From the NCBI RefSeq assembly GCF_014873855.1, contig NZ_JADBEL010000001.1, positions 221,198 to 285,197 on the forward strand: a DNA stretch of 64,000 nucleotides. Direction: 5' to 3'. This DNA is from Sporosarcina limicola (GTDB lineage: Bacteria > Bacillota > Bacilli > Bacillales_A > Planococcaceae). This document shows, in pieces, positions 26,203 to 35,046 of this stretch (within the stretch, counting starts at the first letter, position 1; every line of letters starts with the position of its first letter). The position numbers and the translations under genes are program-made. Below the pieces are notes generated by a model that was not told where the DNA came from, ran no database searches, and worked only from the letters and a program-made list of their open reading frames with translations.

Positions 26203-27327
26203 CTAAAGTCCCTTTAACCTCCTATTTATGCGATCAATAGCAAAATCCTGATACCGCTGCATCTGTCCCCACTTAACCAGATGCTCATGTTCAGGGTGGT
26301 CGGGATCAGCAAGGACTTTAAGAAACTCTTCATATCCATATTGGCCACCCACATCTTCTGGCGGTGTATTTCCCTCTCCCTCTAAGCAAACGGGATAGTT
26401 AGAGTCATAATCCTCCATAATACTTTCCACTTCGATGTCATGGTTCCAATCATCGCCGAAATCGTAAGTATAGGTTAGCTTCTCGCATGCAGGAATATAC
26501 TCCGATAGCTTCACGCCTTTTTCATGCTTCATGTCTACTTCCCCAGGATAAGAAAAGGCCTCTTCGTCACAGACAAGATTGATGATTGGTTTTTGGAGTT
26601 TTTTAATATGCCCTTCAGCGATGTGATTTCCCATAGTGACCGCCTTGTCATAAACATAAAAATCATGAAGATGGTAATCCTGCCACTCAAAGGCTCTCTG
26701 TATGATTTGATGCAATTGGTTAAAAGTTTTGTTTACGGGAACCACAAGTCGCCGCCATACTTGGTGATTTTCAAGCCTGAGTGTAACTTTTAAAACGGCA
26801 GCTTTCGCTTCAAAAATGGATTGTCCTGCAAATTGGGTAAGATCCTTATACATCTCTTCATTCGGTAGAAAATAACCGCCCTTTCCGTCTCCAACTAAAG
26901 AACGGCTAATTCTGATTCCCATGTCTGGCTGAAAAATAGAATCATTATCCCATACCTCATTAAAAAAGTACGCTTCATCACAAGCCTTATTCATCCTCGC
27001 CACTAAAGTCCGATTCTTTGTCTTGGTAATGGAAATTTCATTAGTATGAAGTAAATACCGATCAATTGCCTTGTCCGATATCCCTTCCTCCTGGAATGTT
27101 GTGCGGATTCCTTGCAAGGCAATCTCGTTAAACCTTTTAAAGTCTGCTGCTTTCAGACCGTACAGCACAACGGCATAACGATTCTGATCATTCATTAACA
27201 CAACCGCTTTCCTACGATTAACCATGATTAAATTTGCATGCCAAGAGAAAAGTGGATTTTCCTCCGCAACTGATTCAGGTTCTACTTTAAGTTCAACTAA
27301 AAGTTTCTTCGTACAACAGATATACAT
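26203..27327 (-). CDS. pRiA4b ORF-3-like protein with DUF6933-type N-terminus
   Basis: Protein of 374 residues. The C-terminal half (about 175-350) has the plasmid pRiA4b ORF-3 pattern: LKVTLRLENHQVWRRLVVP, LHQIIQRAFEWQDYHLHDF, TYDFGDDWNHDIEVE, PPEDVGGQYGYEEFL. The N-terminal 150 residues (MYICCTKKLLVELK...NPLFSWHANL) look like DUF6933. The ORF-3 family is widespread on mobile and accessory DNA and its activity is unknown. Single gene; the start has AGGAG upstream. Confidence 0.82.
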   Translation of the reverse strand: MYICCTKKLLVELKVEPESVAEENPLFSWHANLIMVNRRKAVVLMNDQNRYAVVLYGLKAADFKRFNEIALQGIRTTFQEEGISDKAIDRYLLHTNEISITKTKNRTLVARMNKACDEAYFFNEVWDNDSIFQPDMGIRISRSLVGDGKGGYFLPNEEMYKDLTQFAGQSIFEAKAAVLKVTLRLENHQVWRRLVVPVNKTFNQLHQIIQRAFEWQDYHLHDFYVYDKAVTMGNHIAEGHIKKLQKPIINLVCDEEAFSYPGEVDMKHEKGVKLSEYIPACEKLTYTYDFGDDWNHDIEVESIMEDYDSNYPVCLEGEGNTPPEDVGGQYGYEEFLKVLADPDHPEHEHLVKWGQMQRYQDFAIDRINRRLKGL

Positions 27328-27414
27328 AATTGAAAACTCCTTTACTTTTGTGAGCTTGCCTAATGATGTATAACAACCAGATGCAGCTCAAATCAGACTG
27401 TATTTTCATAAAAA

Positions 27415-27452
27415 CTCACTTACCAATGATAAGGCTCTCCGTACTGTGTCTA
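27415..27452. repeat. dispersed repeat, partial copy
   Basis: CTCACTTACC...ATGATAAGGCTC.CCGTACTGTGTCTA matches 32987-33024 at about 34 of 38 positions. The longer copy at 33 kb continues into a second motif that is also found alone at 30961. Confidence 0.7.
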
Positions 27453-27531
27453 TATGAGTTATCTACAATGAAAGGTACCAGCGTATAATGCTACTCTGAA
27501 TCCCGTCGGTACCCAAGACCAAGATTAATAT

Positions 27532-27715
27532 TGGTTCGCTTGCGGCTCACTTCAGTCCGCTTGCGGCTCACTTCAGTCCGCTTGCGGCTCACTTCAGTCC
27601 GCTTGCGGCTCACTTCAGTCCGCTTGCGGCTCACTTCGGTCCGCTTGCGGCTCACTTCAGTCTGCTTGCGGCTCACTTCGGTCCGCTTGCTCACTTTGGT
27701 CTGCTTGCGGCTCAC
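27532..27715. repeat. 21-bp tandem repeat (GCTTGCGGCTCAC motif)
   Basis: About nine copies of CGCTTGCGGCTCACTTCAGTC; GCGGCTCAC begins at 27542, 27563, 27584, 27605, 27626, 27647, 27668 and 27707, with one shortened unit in between. The minus-strand reading VSRKRTE repeated is only a consequence of the 21-bp period. The last unit supplies the stop codon of the AlbA_2 gene. Confidence 0.95.
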
Positions 27716-29352
27716 CTATTCAATCTGTATTTACTTGCTTTTGATTTTCCTTCTAGGACTATTTTTTTTTGTTCTCTTAATGATTTTAAGATTCGTTTGC
27801 TCGTAGCCGATGAAAACCCGCATAGCCTTTCAACTTCTTGACGCGTCATATATTCATTTTCAGATAAATAATCCAAAATCATTACATTAGCTTGAATCTC
27901 ATCAAAATCCTTATCTTTTGCATATTCAATATTTCCATTAAAACTTTCATAGACCCTATGCGTAAACATATACTTATTTCTTTTTTCCCTTTGGAGAATA
28001 TTATTTTTTTGACAAAGCCTATTCAACACACTAATTGCCGATTGGGATGTAATCTGCGCCACATCACCAGCTTTACTAAGAGTGATTGTTTTATTAGATT
28101 TAACGTATTTCAAAATACAGATTTCTGCGACTGAAAATTCACCATGTTTTTCTTGCTCTTGTGTAATAAACTCCAGAAACTCCTTATCCTCCAAACCACT
28201 TCTTAATGTTAGGCTGACTGCATCCAAATATAAACTATATTCAGGGGCAGATTTCCCCAGAGATAACATATCCTTAAAAATAATATCCACACCTTGTCCA
28301 GAGCGTTGAACATATTTCAGTTTTTGGAGCGTTTCTGCAATTAGTTTATTTCTTGGTGAGGATGGATGCGTAATAATATTTTTACTATCCACTCCAGTTG
28401 GAAATGCCCCTGGATTTTCTATAATAATTTCATTAGGGTAAAATTTAACGATTATTGATGAGGTATTTTCATAATCTCGATGTGAAATTGCATTTAATAG
28501 GGCCTCTTGAAAAACGTTGATAGGATAATCATTTACCTCTAATTTAAACAATCCCATTTGAATGTTTTCTAATCCATTTTGATCTTCAAAAATTTGATGG
28601 ATTCTATCTACAGCTTGAATTAGGGGAATTCTTAACTCCAAACGCTTATAATATTCCATCTGCCCCTCATTGTAAGTAAGAATGATGATTTCAGCCTGTG
28701 GCAAATATTTAACAATTGCTTCTTTGGTGCCCACAAATAATAGACCAGCCACGGTTAATTGAATTTCATCTTCTACAACGTCTATTAGTCGTAAATCCTT
28801 TAGAAATGTTATGTTATCCGATTGATACAAAGTAGAATCCTTATCCCGTGATTGGATTTTTAATTTCAGATGCTCTACTTCCGTAAAATCAATATCTTCT
28901 TTTGCAGCTGGCCCAATAATCTTTGATGAATAATCCCCTTTAAATCCCGTGATTTTATTAGAACTATACTCTGCCGGATAAAACGGTTTCGTATTCTTAC
29001 CCAATCTTTTATATACTACACCTTTTGATGTAGCCACAATTTCTGGCGACTTTTGAACAGTAATTTTCAATACTTCTTTATCAGCCAGTTCAACTACTTC
29101 AATATCAGTAAAAATTTTTGGCACAGTCTTATCATAAATACTTTCTATGATAGTTTGCACATCATAATTATCACATCCGGTAACCTCTCCGTCATCTTCT
29201 ACACCAACAAGAATTACCCCACCATCTGTATTAGAAAAACCTACCGCCTCATTTATTAAGATACTCATTAGTTCCTTTTTATTTACTTTAACCCAACTTT
29301 TAAACTCAACGTACTTAGTTTCTCCTTGTTGAATCATTTCTTTAATTTCCAA
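27712..29352 (-). CDS. AlbA_2 (Schlafen-like) putative DNA-binding protein
   Basis: Protein of about 546 residues. The N-terminal AlbA_2/Slfn domain (residues 5-125: YVEFKSW, EAVGFSNTDGGVILVGVEDDG) is followed by a HATPase_c_4-type domain with EALLNAISHRDYEN and IIENPGAFPTG, then winged-helix segments (SKAGDVAQITSQSAISVLNRL; MTRQEVERLCGFSSATSKRIL). Such proteins are transcription or helicase-like regulators common in accessory DNA; some act in defence. TTG 29352 behind GGGGGTG fits best; the frame is open five codons further. The TGA stop belongs to the 21-bp array. Confidence 0.85.
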   Translation of the reverse strand: MEIKEMIQQGETKYVEFKSWVKVNKKELMSILINEAVGFSNTDGGVILVGVEDDGEVTGCDNYDVQTIIESIYDKTVPKIFTDIEVVELADKEVLKITVQKSPEIVATSKGVVYKRLGKNTKPFYPAEYSSNKITGFKGDYSSKIIGPAAKEDIDFTEVEHLKLKIQSRDKDSTLYQSDNITFLKDLRLIDVVEDEIQLTVAGLLFVGTKEAIVKYLPQAEIIILTYNEGQMEYYKRLELRIPLIQAVDRIHQIFEDQNGLENIQMGLFKLEVNDYPINVFQEALLNAISHRDYENTSSIIVKFYPNEIIIENPGAFPTGVDSKNIITHPSSPRNKLIAETLQKLKYVQRSGQGVDIIFKDMLSLGKSAPEYSLYLDAVSLTLRSGLEDKEFLEFITQEQEKHGEFSVAEICILKYVKSNKTITLSKAGDVAQITSQSAISVLNRLCQKNNILQREKRNKYMFTHRVYESFNGNIEYAKDKDFDEIQANVMILDYLSENEYMTRQEVERLCGFSSATSKRILKSLREQKKIVLEGKSKASKYRLNR

Positions 29353-29530
29353 TGGGCACACCCCCAACCTAATAACACTAGTATACCAAGATGCGGGAGA
29401 TTATATATCATACCCGTATCTATAATAAGATAAAGCATCATACGAAAGTCCTGATGATATCATGGTTTTTCTTATTGTGAGGATAAGCAATGTGGGAGGC
29501 ATTTGAGTTTTAATGTGAAGCATGCAAAGT

Positions 29531-29580
29531 AAAAGTACACAGTGTTATAAAGGGCTAAACCTTTGCCACACTGTGTACCT
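29531..29580 (-). terminator. terminator behind the DUF4317 gene
   Basis: GTACACAGTGT (29535-29545) pairs with ACACTGTGTAC (29568-29578), with AAAGG/CCTTT inside. TTTTAC follows on the minus strand. Nothing else is seen in the 333 bases between the AlbA_2 gene start and the DUF4317 gene end, other than short AT-rich stretches. Confidence 0.7.
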
Positions 29581-29685
29581 ATAATTTTAGAAGTTGAAAT
29601 AATAAGCGGCCCAGCTTGAGCGCGACCCACACCGAGTTCATTGATACCTGTCATGTCGATACCCAGTGCCCGGGACCTCTCTCTC

Positions 29686-30876
29686 CTACTTCAACAGCTC
29701 TTCCGGAAGCAGCTTAAATCCTTCAATCATCGTGTCTTCTTCTACCTCAATCAATATGCAGCGTTTGCCATTGTAATTGACCTGTCTGACATATTTCAAA
29801 TCTTGCGGGCTGATAGCGATATTCGCTACTTTTGTGCTGATTTTGATAGACTTTGATGTGTAACTTGGAACGATATGGCTCGCTTTCATTTCATACGCTT
29901 CATCATCAATCACCTTTTGGAAAGCCATTTCCACTTTTTCCGCATTCACATCCTGCACGCCACACGCCTTCAGCACGCGTTCCACCTCTTTCGTGTCCAA
30001 GGTAGGGATGCTTTCGTCTTCCTCTTCTTCGTCTTCCTCATCCATCATGCGATTGATTTCTTCATATACGCTCGCGAGGGTTTGCGCATTCACCTCATCA
30101 CCTATCACTTCTTTTACAATCTCTTCAAAGACGGCTTTATCATCCTCGGCAGTCATGATCTCTTCGCCGTTCAACACGTTCTCGATAAAATGGATATCCG
30201 GCTTATTCGCTTTGCCCGCAGCATAAAGGATGTGATTGACATCTGCCGCGTTGTCCGTGAAACAGGGAAACAAAAATCCACCAATTGGAGAAGCAAGATT
30301 AATGATGGGATCAGCTATCATACTCGACTTAAATTCTTTTTCGATAAAATCAAACACGAGTGAACGTTTCGGCAGTTCAGTCTGATTCATGCTACAGAGG
30401 ATAAAAGGGTTCGTATACACTTCATCCCGAACGTCTATTTCCGATTCATCACCATTCCGTTTTGTCGGTTTAAAATAGTTTCCGCGAATGAACGTAACGA
30501 CCAAGTCCTTTTCATATTGGACGTCCTGAACCATCTTCCGGGTAACGCGATGCATATCCGCTTTCCATTCTTCTACATTGTCTGTATGAAGTCCCTCATA
30601 TAAAAGCCGCTGCGTATGGTCCGTTTGCTCCTCCGCAGGACGTTGAAACTTCACTTCAAACAGCTTCACATCCAGTTTCCCACCTAAAACTTTTTTAAAG
30701 TTGGTGAGGAATAATTCCTGTTGCTCCTGATCCAACAGGGGAAACGGCTGGCTCTCCTCATGATAGATGTCACTGCTCTCCTGTTTGATATAAACTTTAT
30801 AAATATCAGTGATCGTCAGTAAATCAGTGTTCAACTTAAATTGTTTACGCATCGCTGCAATGTCCTTCTTATTCAT
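29686..30876 (-). CDS. DUF4317-family protein
   Basis: Soluble protein of about 396 residues. The start MNKKDIAAMRKQFKLN and the next IYKVYIKQES are typical of DUF4317, as is the block with FIRGNYFKPTKRN and NPFILCSMNQTELPKRSLVF. An acidic run DEEDEEEEDES (about 293-303) links it to a C-terminal domain ending in CILIEVEEDTMIEGF. Function unknown. ATG 30876 is preceded by GGGAG at 12 bases; a TTG four codons earlier lacks spacing. Confidence 0.82.
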   Translation of the reverse strand: MNKKDIAAMRKQFKLNTDLLTITDIYKVYIKQESSDIYHEESQPFPLLDQEQQELFLTNFKKVLGGKLDVKLFEVKFQRPAEEQTDHTQRLLYEGLHTDNVEEWKADMHRVTRKMVQDVQYEKDLVVTFIRGNYFKPTKRNGDESEIDVRDEVYTNPFILCSMNQTELPKRSLVFDFIEKEFKSSMIADPIINLASPIGGFLFPCFTDNAADVNHILYAAGKANKPDIHFIENVLNGEEIMTAEDDKAVFEEIVKEVIGDEVNAQTLASVYEEINRMMDEEDEEEEDESIPTLDTKEVERVLKACGVQDVNAEKVEMAFQKVIDDEAYEMKASHIVPSYTSKSIKISTKVANIAISPQDLKYVRQVNYNGKRCILIEVEEDTMIEGFKLLPEELLK

Positions 30877-30943
30877 CTCTAATTCCAACTCCCTGGCTTG
30901 TATGATTGGTTATATTGGTTCGAAGTCTGTGATATATAGTGAA

Positions 30944-30986
30944 AAAAGAGCATCCAAAGCTACAGTTTAGCTTTTGACACTCTTTT
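30944..30986. terminator. bidirectional terminator hairpin
   Basis: AAAAGAGCATCCAAAGCT pairs with AGCTTTTGACACTCTTTT at 17 of 18 positions including two G:T pairs. Its right arm (CTACAGTTTAGCTTTTGACACTC) recurs at 33022-33044. Confidence 0.75.
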
Positions 30987-30992
30987 ATTTTT

Positions 30993-31135
30993 CAAAAGCG
31001 TGGTCAAAAACCACCGTCTTTAGACGGTATACGCTTTAGCCTTATCTTTTAGTTTTTGAGCTTTGTTTTTGATTTTTATCTTTAGTGGGCTTTAGCCCGA
31101 ATAGATTCCACCTACTTTAGTAGGTGGTTGTTCAA
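30993..31135. mobile_element. IS200/IS605-like palindromic element, copy 1
   Basis: About 140 bases with no coding content, built from palindromes that all have TTTA in the middle: CCGTC-TTTA-GACGG, GGGC-TTTA-GCCC and CCACCTAC-TTTA-GTAGGTGG. Sub-terminal hairpins of this kind are what IS200/IS605 transposases recognise. A reverse-oriented relative lies at 61218-61346. Best read as a non-autonomous derivative (PATE-type). Confidence 0.6.
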
Positions 31136-31252
31136 TATAGCAATGTTTATGATGAAGACAGAAATACATTCAATCTTGAATGATGCGCGGGGTATTTCGA
31201 GTTGGGATTACCCACGTTACTGACTCAATTCCTTTATAATTGACATTCCTAG

Positions 31253-32206
31253 CTATCTAGACTCATTAAGTTCTTTTACTTCCATTACCTTGTTACTGAA
31301 TTGATACGTTACAGTAACATTTTCTATAATCTCAGTATTCTCGTATGCAAGAGAAGCCTCAAACTGTAGAGTATTATCGTCTTTCCACGCGATATTATTT
31401 ACATAGCTATAATTCTCATGGTCTGTACGAATCCATGTTTCTAATTCTTTTTGTGCCCCATATTTGATTCTTGCTGACTCTACTAACTCAGGACTGTTTA
31501 TTCCTTCTTCAACATTAATAATTTGAATAAATTCACTTTTATTAGAGACAGTTACTACCGCAATCGACTTCTGATCTGGTGAGGGAATCATTTTTCTAAT
31601 ATACAGGGATGGCGCAGGAAAATGATAATACTCTTCAAGCACATCATCTTTTATCCTCCAAATGACATTTTGACTTCCATAATCCGAATAATTATTAAAC
31701 AATGTAAATATCTTACTTCCGTCTGCTAACTGAAGAATAGTAGTACCCTTATAACCTTTTGACAAAATATCAATAGCAAAAGCAGAAGCATCGGCAATTT
31801 TTTGATTATCACTTTCTAAAAAGGGGTGAAGTTCATGTAAAGCTTTCTCTCTTAGCCTTTCGTCATTAAAGGTTTCTACCAGCCTATTTATAGCAACATA
31901 TACATGCTCATTATTATCACTTTTTAAAGCCTGTAGAAATTTATTCGCATCATAGTGAGTAACTGGCTGTAACTCCATATTTTCAGCTGTTAAATAACGA
32001 AGATAAGGCTCTGCATCATGCTTTTCATAATATGCCATTGCCAATAAAACTGTAGAGGTTGAACAATAAAGGACAAGGCACGAAACTAGAGCAATCCACA
32101 TTTTAGAAATACCTTTTTTTCTAACTTTTACGCCACTATTCTCTGCCGCTTTAATTAAGTTCTCATCAATTAATCCAAACTCCCGAAATATATCTTCTCT
32201 TTTCAT
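31253..32206 (-). CDS. membrane partner of the ECF sigma factor (anti-sigma-like)
   Basis: Protein of 317 residues: a short cytoplasmic N-terminus (1-35), one membrane helix (about 36-60), then an extracytoplasmic domain with helical-repeat-like segments (KFLQALKSDNNEHVYVAINRLVE) and a beta-rich C-terminal half. The start overlaps the sigma-factor stop as ATGA, the usual sign of a sigma/anti-sigma pair. No known anti-sigma domain recognised, so the role comes from operon position and topology. Confidence 0.7.
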   Translation of the reverse strand: MKREDIFREFGLIDENLIKAAENSGVKVRKKGISKMWIALVSCLVLYCSTSTVLLAMAYYEKHDAEPYLRYLTAENMELQPVTHYDANKFLQALKSDNNEHVYVAINRLVETFNDERLREKALHELHPFLESDNQKIADASAFAIDILSKGYKGTTILQLADGSKIFTLFNNYSDYGSQNVIWRIKDDVLEEYYHFPAPSLYIRKMIPSPDQKSIAVVTVSNKSEFIQIINVEEGINSPELVESARIKYGAQKELETWIRTDHENYSYVNNIAWKDDNTLQFEASLAYENTEIIENVTVTYQFSNKVMEVKELNESR

Positions 32207-32760
32207 AGGTTAACCCCCTCTTTCACCAAATAAACCCTAAGTTTATTTCTTGTTCGAAATAATATGGACTTCACTTTACTGCTACTCATATCAAACCTCA
32301 TAGAAAGATTATCTATTGAATCAGAGTACCAGTACCTCCTAATAAACAAATTTCTTGTTTGCTCATCTATCCCATATAAAAATTGATTGATCACATATGC
32401 AATCTCACCTGCTTCAAATTCTGTTTCTACAGTATTAATGGAGGCTAGACTTCCTTCCAGTTCAGTTAGAATGACTTCAAACTTAGGATTGCGTTTTTTC
32501 GCTGTATTATAACCATATTTATCAAGTGCAATATTACGTGCGATTCTACCTAAAAATACTGACAGATTCCTTGGTATACTAGGCGGGATTGCATTCCATG
32601 CTGCTAAGTATGTATCGTTCTCACACTCCTCAATATCCTCGTAGTTGGAAATTATGTTTCTTGCGATTGCTTTGCAGTATGCCCCATATTTATGCTTAGT
32701 CTCCAAAATAGCTTGCTGCGAGCGCTGTAAATATAAGTAGACTATTTCTTGGTCCCCCAT
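32203..32760 (-). CDS. ECF-type RNA polymerase sigma factor
   Basis: About 185 residues. Region 2: YGAYCKAIARNIISNYEDIEECENDTYLAAWNAIPP; region 4: FIRRYWYSDSIDNLSMRFDMSSSKVKSILFRTRNKLRVYL, a helix-turn-helix that reads the -35 box. ATG 32760 (MGDQE) has AAAGGGGG; an earlier ATG 12 codons up does not. It directs polymerase to a regulon that probably includes its own operon and is held by the next gene product. Confidence 0.9.
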   Translation of the reverse strand: MGDQEIVYLYLQRSQQAILETKHKYGAYCKAIARNIISNYEDIEECENDTYLAAWNAIPPSIPRNLSVFLGRIARNIALDKYGYNTAKKRNPKFEVILTELEGSLASINTVETEFEAGEIAYVINQFLYGIDEQTRNLFIRRYWYSDSIDNLSMRFDMSSSKVKSILFRTRNKLRVYLVKEGVNL

Positions 32761-32881
32761 CCGATATCCCCCTTTCCAAATCTCACCTTTTAGCATGTAA
32801 GTATTTGTTTTTTATGCCCTCACTTATATAGTAGAAGTTTCAATGAATTGGTTGCACTTTATACGATAATTTTCAAAAAAA

Positions 32882-32929
32882 TAATCCTAGCCTATAAGAA
32901 TTTAAAAAGCTTCTCATAGGCTAGGATTA
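32882..32929. repeat. 14-bp perfect inverted repeat
   Basis: TAATCCTAGCCTAT (32882-32895) and ATAGGCTAGGATTA (32916-32929), extended by AGAA/TTCT. Lies upstream of the sigma-factor gene; it has no clear T run and may be an operator or a mobile-element end. Confidence 0.7.
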
Positions 32930-32986
32930 GATGTTTTATCTATATCGAACAAAATATCCATTCTTCTAATCGTTTAAAACACAAAC

Positions 32987-33050
32987 CTCACTTACTTATG
33001 ATAAGGCTCACCGTACTGTGTCTACAGTTTAGCTTTTGACACTCCTTTAT
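32987..33050. repeat. dispersed composite repeat
   Basis: The first half (32987-33024) repeats at 27415-27452 and the second half (CTACAGTTTAGCTTTTGACACTC, 33022-33044) repeats at 30961. Both partial copies are in the same orientation. Confidence 0.65.
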
Positions 33051-33212
33051 TATGACGATAGTTAGTGATGAAGTAATATTGCATTCCTTTGTTATGCAAA
33101 TTCATGCTTGTTTAAACTTTTACGATAGCTTTCTTGCACAGATACCTGAAATCAATTGCTGGACACAAGGGAATACGCCTAGTGTGAGTTTTAAGTGGTC
33201 GGTTTTAAAATA

Positions 33213-33270
33213 AAATAAGGTGCCTGGTTCTCAAACGGCTTTTGCTTATCGAGAACCAGGCACCTTATTT
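33213..33270. terminator. 20-bp perfect inverted-repeat hairpin
   Basis: AAATAAGGTGCCTGGTTCTC (33213-33232) and its exact complement (33251-33270) around an 18-base loop. It lies 49 bases past the end of the putative restriction enzyme gene and can end minus-strand transcription. The core is shared with the hairpin at 26151-26196. Confidence 0.75.
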
Positions 33271-33318
33271 GTTTTGCCGCTGATAAAAAGCAGGATAACT
33301 TGTACAATTCCCTGAAAA

Positions 33319-35046
33319 TCACTTCACTATCTTACCCTCACAAGCAAGCTTCAAAGAAGACCATCCATACTGTTGCCCCTTACTAAATTTTACCCGTAAT
33401 GACAGCTCCTCCTGATTATCGTTCCAACGCAATGTTGTTTGAATGGCAGACGGTGTTTTAGGTAAAACTTCAATTTCGCTTTTTATCGCATTGTGCTCTA
33501 AAATAACGCTATCGTTGTGCAAATAGAATGTAACAACCATCGGGGCTCTTCCCAACAAAGCTGCAAGACCCTTCTTAATATTTGCTTGTGGAGCTTTATA
33601 TAAGCTTTCCCCCAGCTCCTCCGATACCTTTCCTAATACCTGTTGATGATTCAATAATTTCTGCTCAAACTGTTTTTGTATATCCTTCACAACTAAATCC
33701 AAGGAGCCTATATCAAAATAGGTAGGTCCTAAGATTTGACCAATGCCCGGATTTTTTGACGTAATTTTAACATTCCTTTTTGAAGCTGCTTTCAAGGAGA
33801 AGCCTTCTACAACATAATTCCCATTCACTCTTAGGATAAGTTGTAGATCACTCGTTTCCGAGCGATCATCTATATAGCTATCCCCAACCAATTGAATACT
33901 TTCAATTTGGTAGACCGGATATTTCCCTTCCAAATATTCATGCATTTTTTGTGTCGTTATAGTAGACGCTATCTGTATACTCAATAACTCTTTATGCGTT
34001 ATTATAGGCGAATAGGCATTCAGCATATGATAATATTCTTGTTCATCGACTTGATTGATGGATGAATTTTCTTTCAAAATTCTATAATACACCATCGCCT
34101 CATTACATTTCCCGATAGCATTGCTCTTATTTGTTGTTTCCAACTGCTTATGTTGACCTATCAACATTTCGAAATTCTCAATTGAACGTAGATTACGATG
34201 CAATACCTTGTCTTCTGCTGGAAAAACTTCATAACTCGTTGCCAACTTAACTGACGAGGTAGGACTGCTTTCAAACTTAAAACGAAGTGTTAATGCCTCT
34301 TCCCCCGAACGAATCCCAATAGTATCATTACCTTTTTTGTAAATATAAATTCCCTGTGTACTATCTATATTCGACTTCCATCGATCCACATTCAAACATT
34401 TGTTCTCTCTAGAATATCGTGTTATAATCGTAGTACTCTCGATTAACATTAATTCATTGAATGCCAACTGGATTCCCGTAGCTCCCAAGTTATATTCATC
34501 TGTCAGGAGTTGAAAACAGTGCTCCCTTAAGCTAAAAAGAAAAGCCCGACGAAATGGGTTAATATCCTCCATAAACTTTGGATAATAACCGTCCGCTTTT
34601 TTCTTTAGCATCGGAATACTGTCATACTGATTTATGTCTTCCTTTAAAGCAATCACACTATGTAAATACGTTTTATATTCCTGTTGTAAAAGATCATTAA
34701 AATAGGTTTGTAAACCACTTGAACCAAAGTATTTTGTGAAAAAACTTTTAGCCCCTAAGTTTTTTGGCTGAATAGCTGCCGAACCTTGAATGAGAAAAAG
34801 GTTTACTTTAACTTGTTGCTGATCTTCTAACGTTAACAATAGACTCGGCTGTGTATCAGACTGTTCCATTTCAAACTTATTGATAACAAATTGTATAGTT
34901 GGATACTGGTCTTTGATAAAGTGCGCTGTTTGCACGACTGGATCAGAAAACTTCACAATGGATTCTCCCGCCAACAGGTACTTCAAAGCACTGCTAACCT
35001 GTAAAACGTGGGCCTTTCCAATTTCACTTGGTTTAGTCACATTCAT
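33319..35046 (-). CDS. putative type II restriction endonuclease (BsuRI-like size)
   Basis: About 575 residues, no signal or membrane segment. It is divergent from and 104 bases away from a GGCC-type C5-methyltransferase, the standard setting for a type II restriction partner. The size is close to what is known for R.BsuRI (about 66 kDa, GGCC). In the C-terminal half, DRSETSDLQLILRVNGNYV followed by VEGFSLKAAS has a D...SxK spacing compatible with a PD-(D/E)XK-type active site. I cannot prove homology. The start is uncertain: GTG 35082, ATG 35046 or GTG 35040. No other family suggests itself. Confidence 0.5.
   Translation of the reverse strand: MNVTKPSEIGKAHVLQVSSALKYLLAGESIVKFSDPVVQTAHFIKDQYPTIQFVINKFEMEQSDTQPSLLLTLEDQQQVKVNLFLIQGSAAIQPKNLGAKSFFTKYFGSSGLQTYFNDLLQQEYKTYLHSVIALKEDINQYDSIPMLKKKADGYYPKFMEDINPFRRAFLFSLREHCFQLLTDEYNLGATGIQLAFNELMLIESTTIITRYSRENKCLNVDRWKSNIDSTQGIYIYKKGNDTIGIRSGEEALTLRFKFESSPTSSVKLATSYEVFPAEDKVLHRNLRSIENFEMLIGQHKQLETTNKSNAIGKCNEAMVYYRILKENSSINQVDEQEYYHMLNAYSPIITHKELLSIQIASTITTQKMHEYLEGKYPVYQIESIQLVGDSYIDDRSETSDLQLILRVNGNYVVEGFSLKAASKRNVKITSKNPGIGQILGPTYFDIGSLDLVVKDIQKQFEQKLLNHQQVLGKVSEELGESLYKAPQANIKKGLAALLGRAPMVVTFYLHNDSVILEHNAIKSEIEVLPKTPSAIQTTLRWNDNQEELSLRVKFSKGQQYGWSSLKLACEGKIVK

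Larger units (their letters stand above)
32761..33318. other. repeat-rich intergenic region at the left edge of the defence island
   Basis: No gene seen in 558 bases. It holds three inverted or dispersed repeats annotated separately: the hairpin at 32882-32929, the composite repeat at 32987-33050 and the 20-bp perfect inverted repeat at 33213-33270. Confidence 0.6.

Noticed and set aside
27491..27806. Repeat-rich proteins on both strands (VSRKRTE and VRLRLTS repeats)
   Set aside because: A 21-bp tandem DNA repeat without stops is open in several frames on both strands. There is no ribosome site and the frames follow the repeat limits only.
29875..30363. 162-codon plus-strand ORF opposite the DUF4317 gene
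   Set aside because: An antisense shadow caused by the acidic, repetitive codons of DUF4317. The protein is low-complexity and has no homology that I can name.
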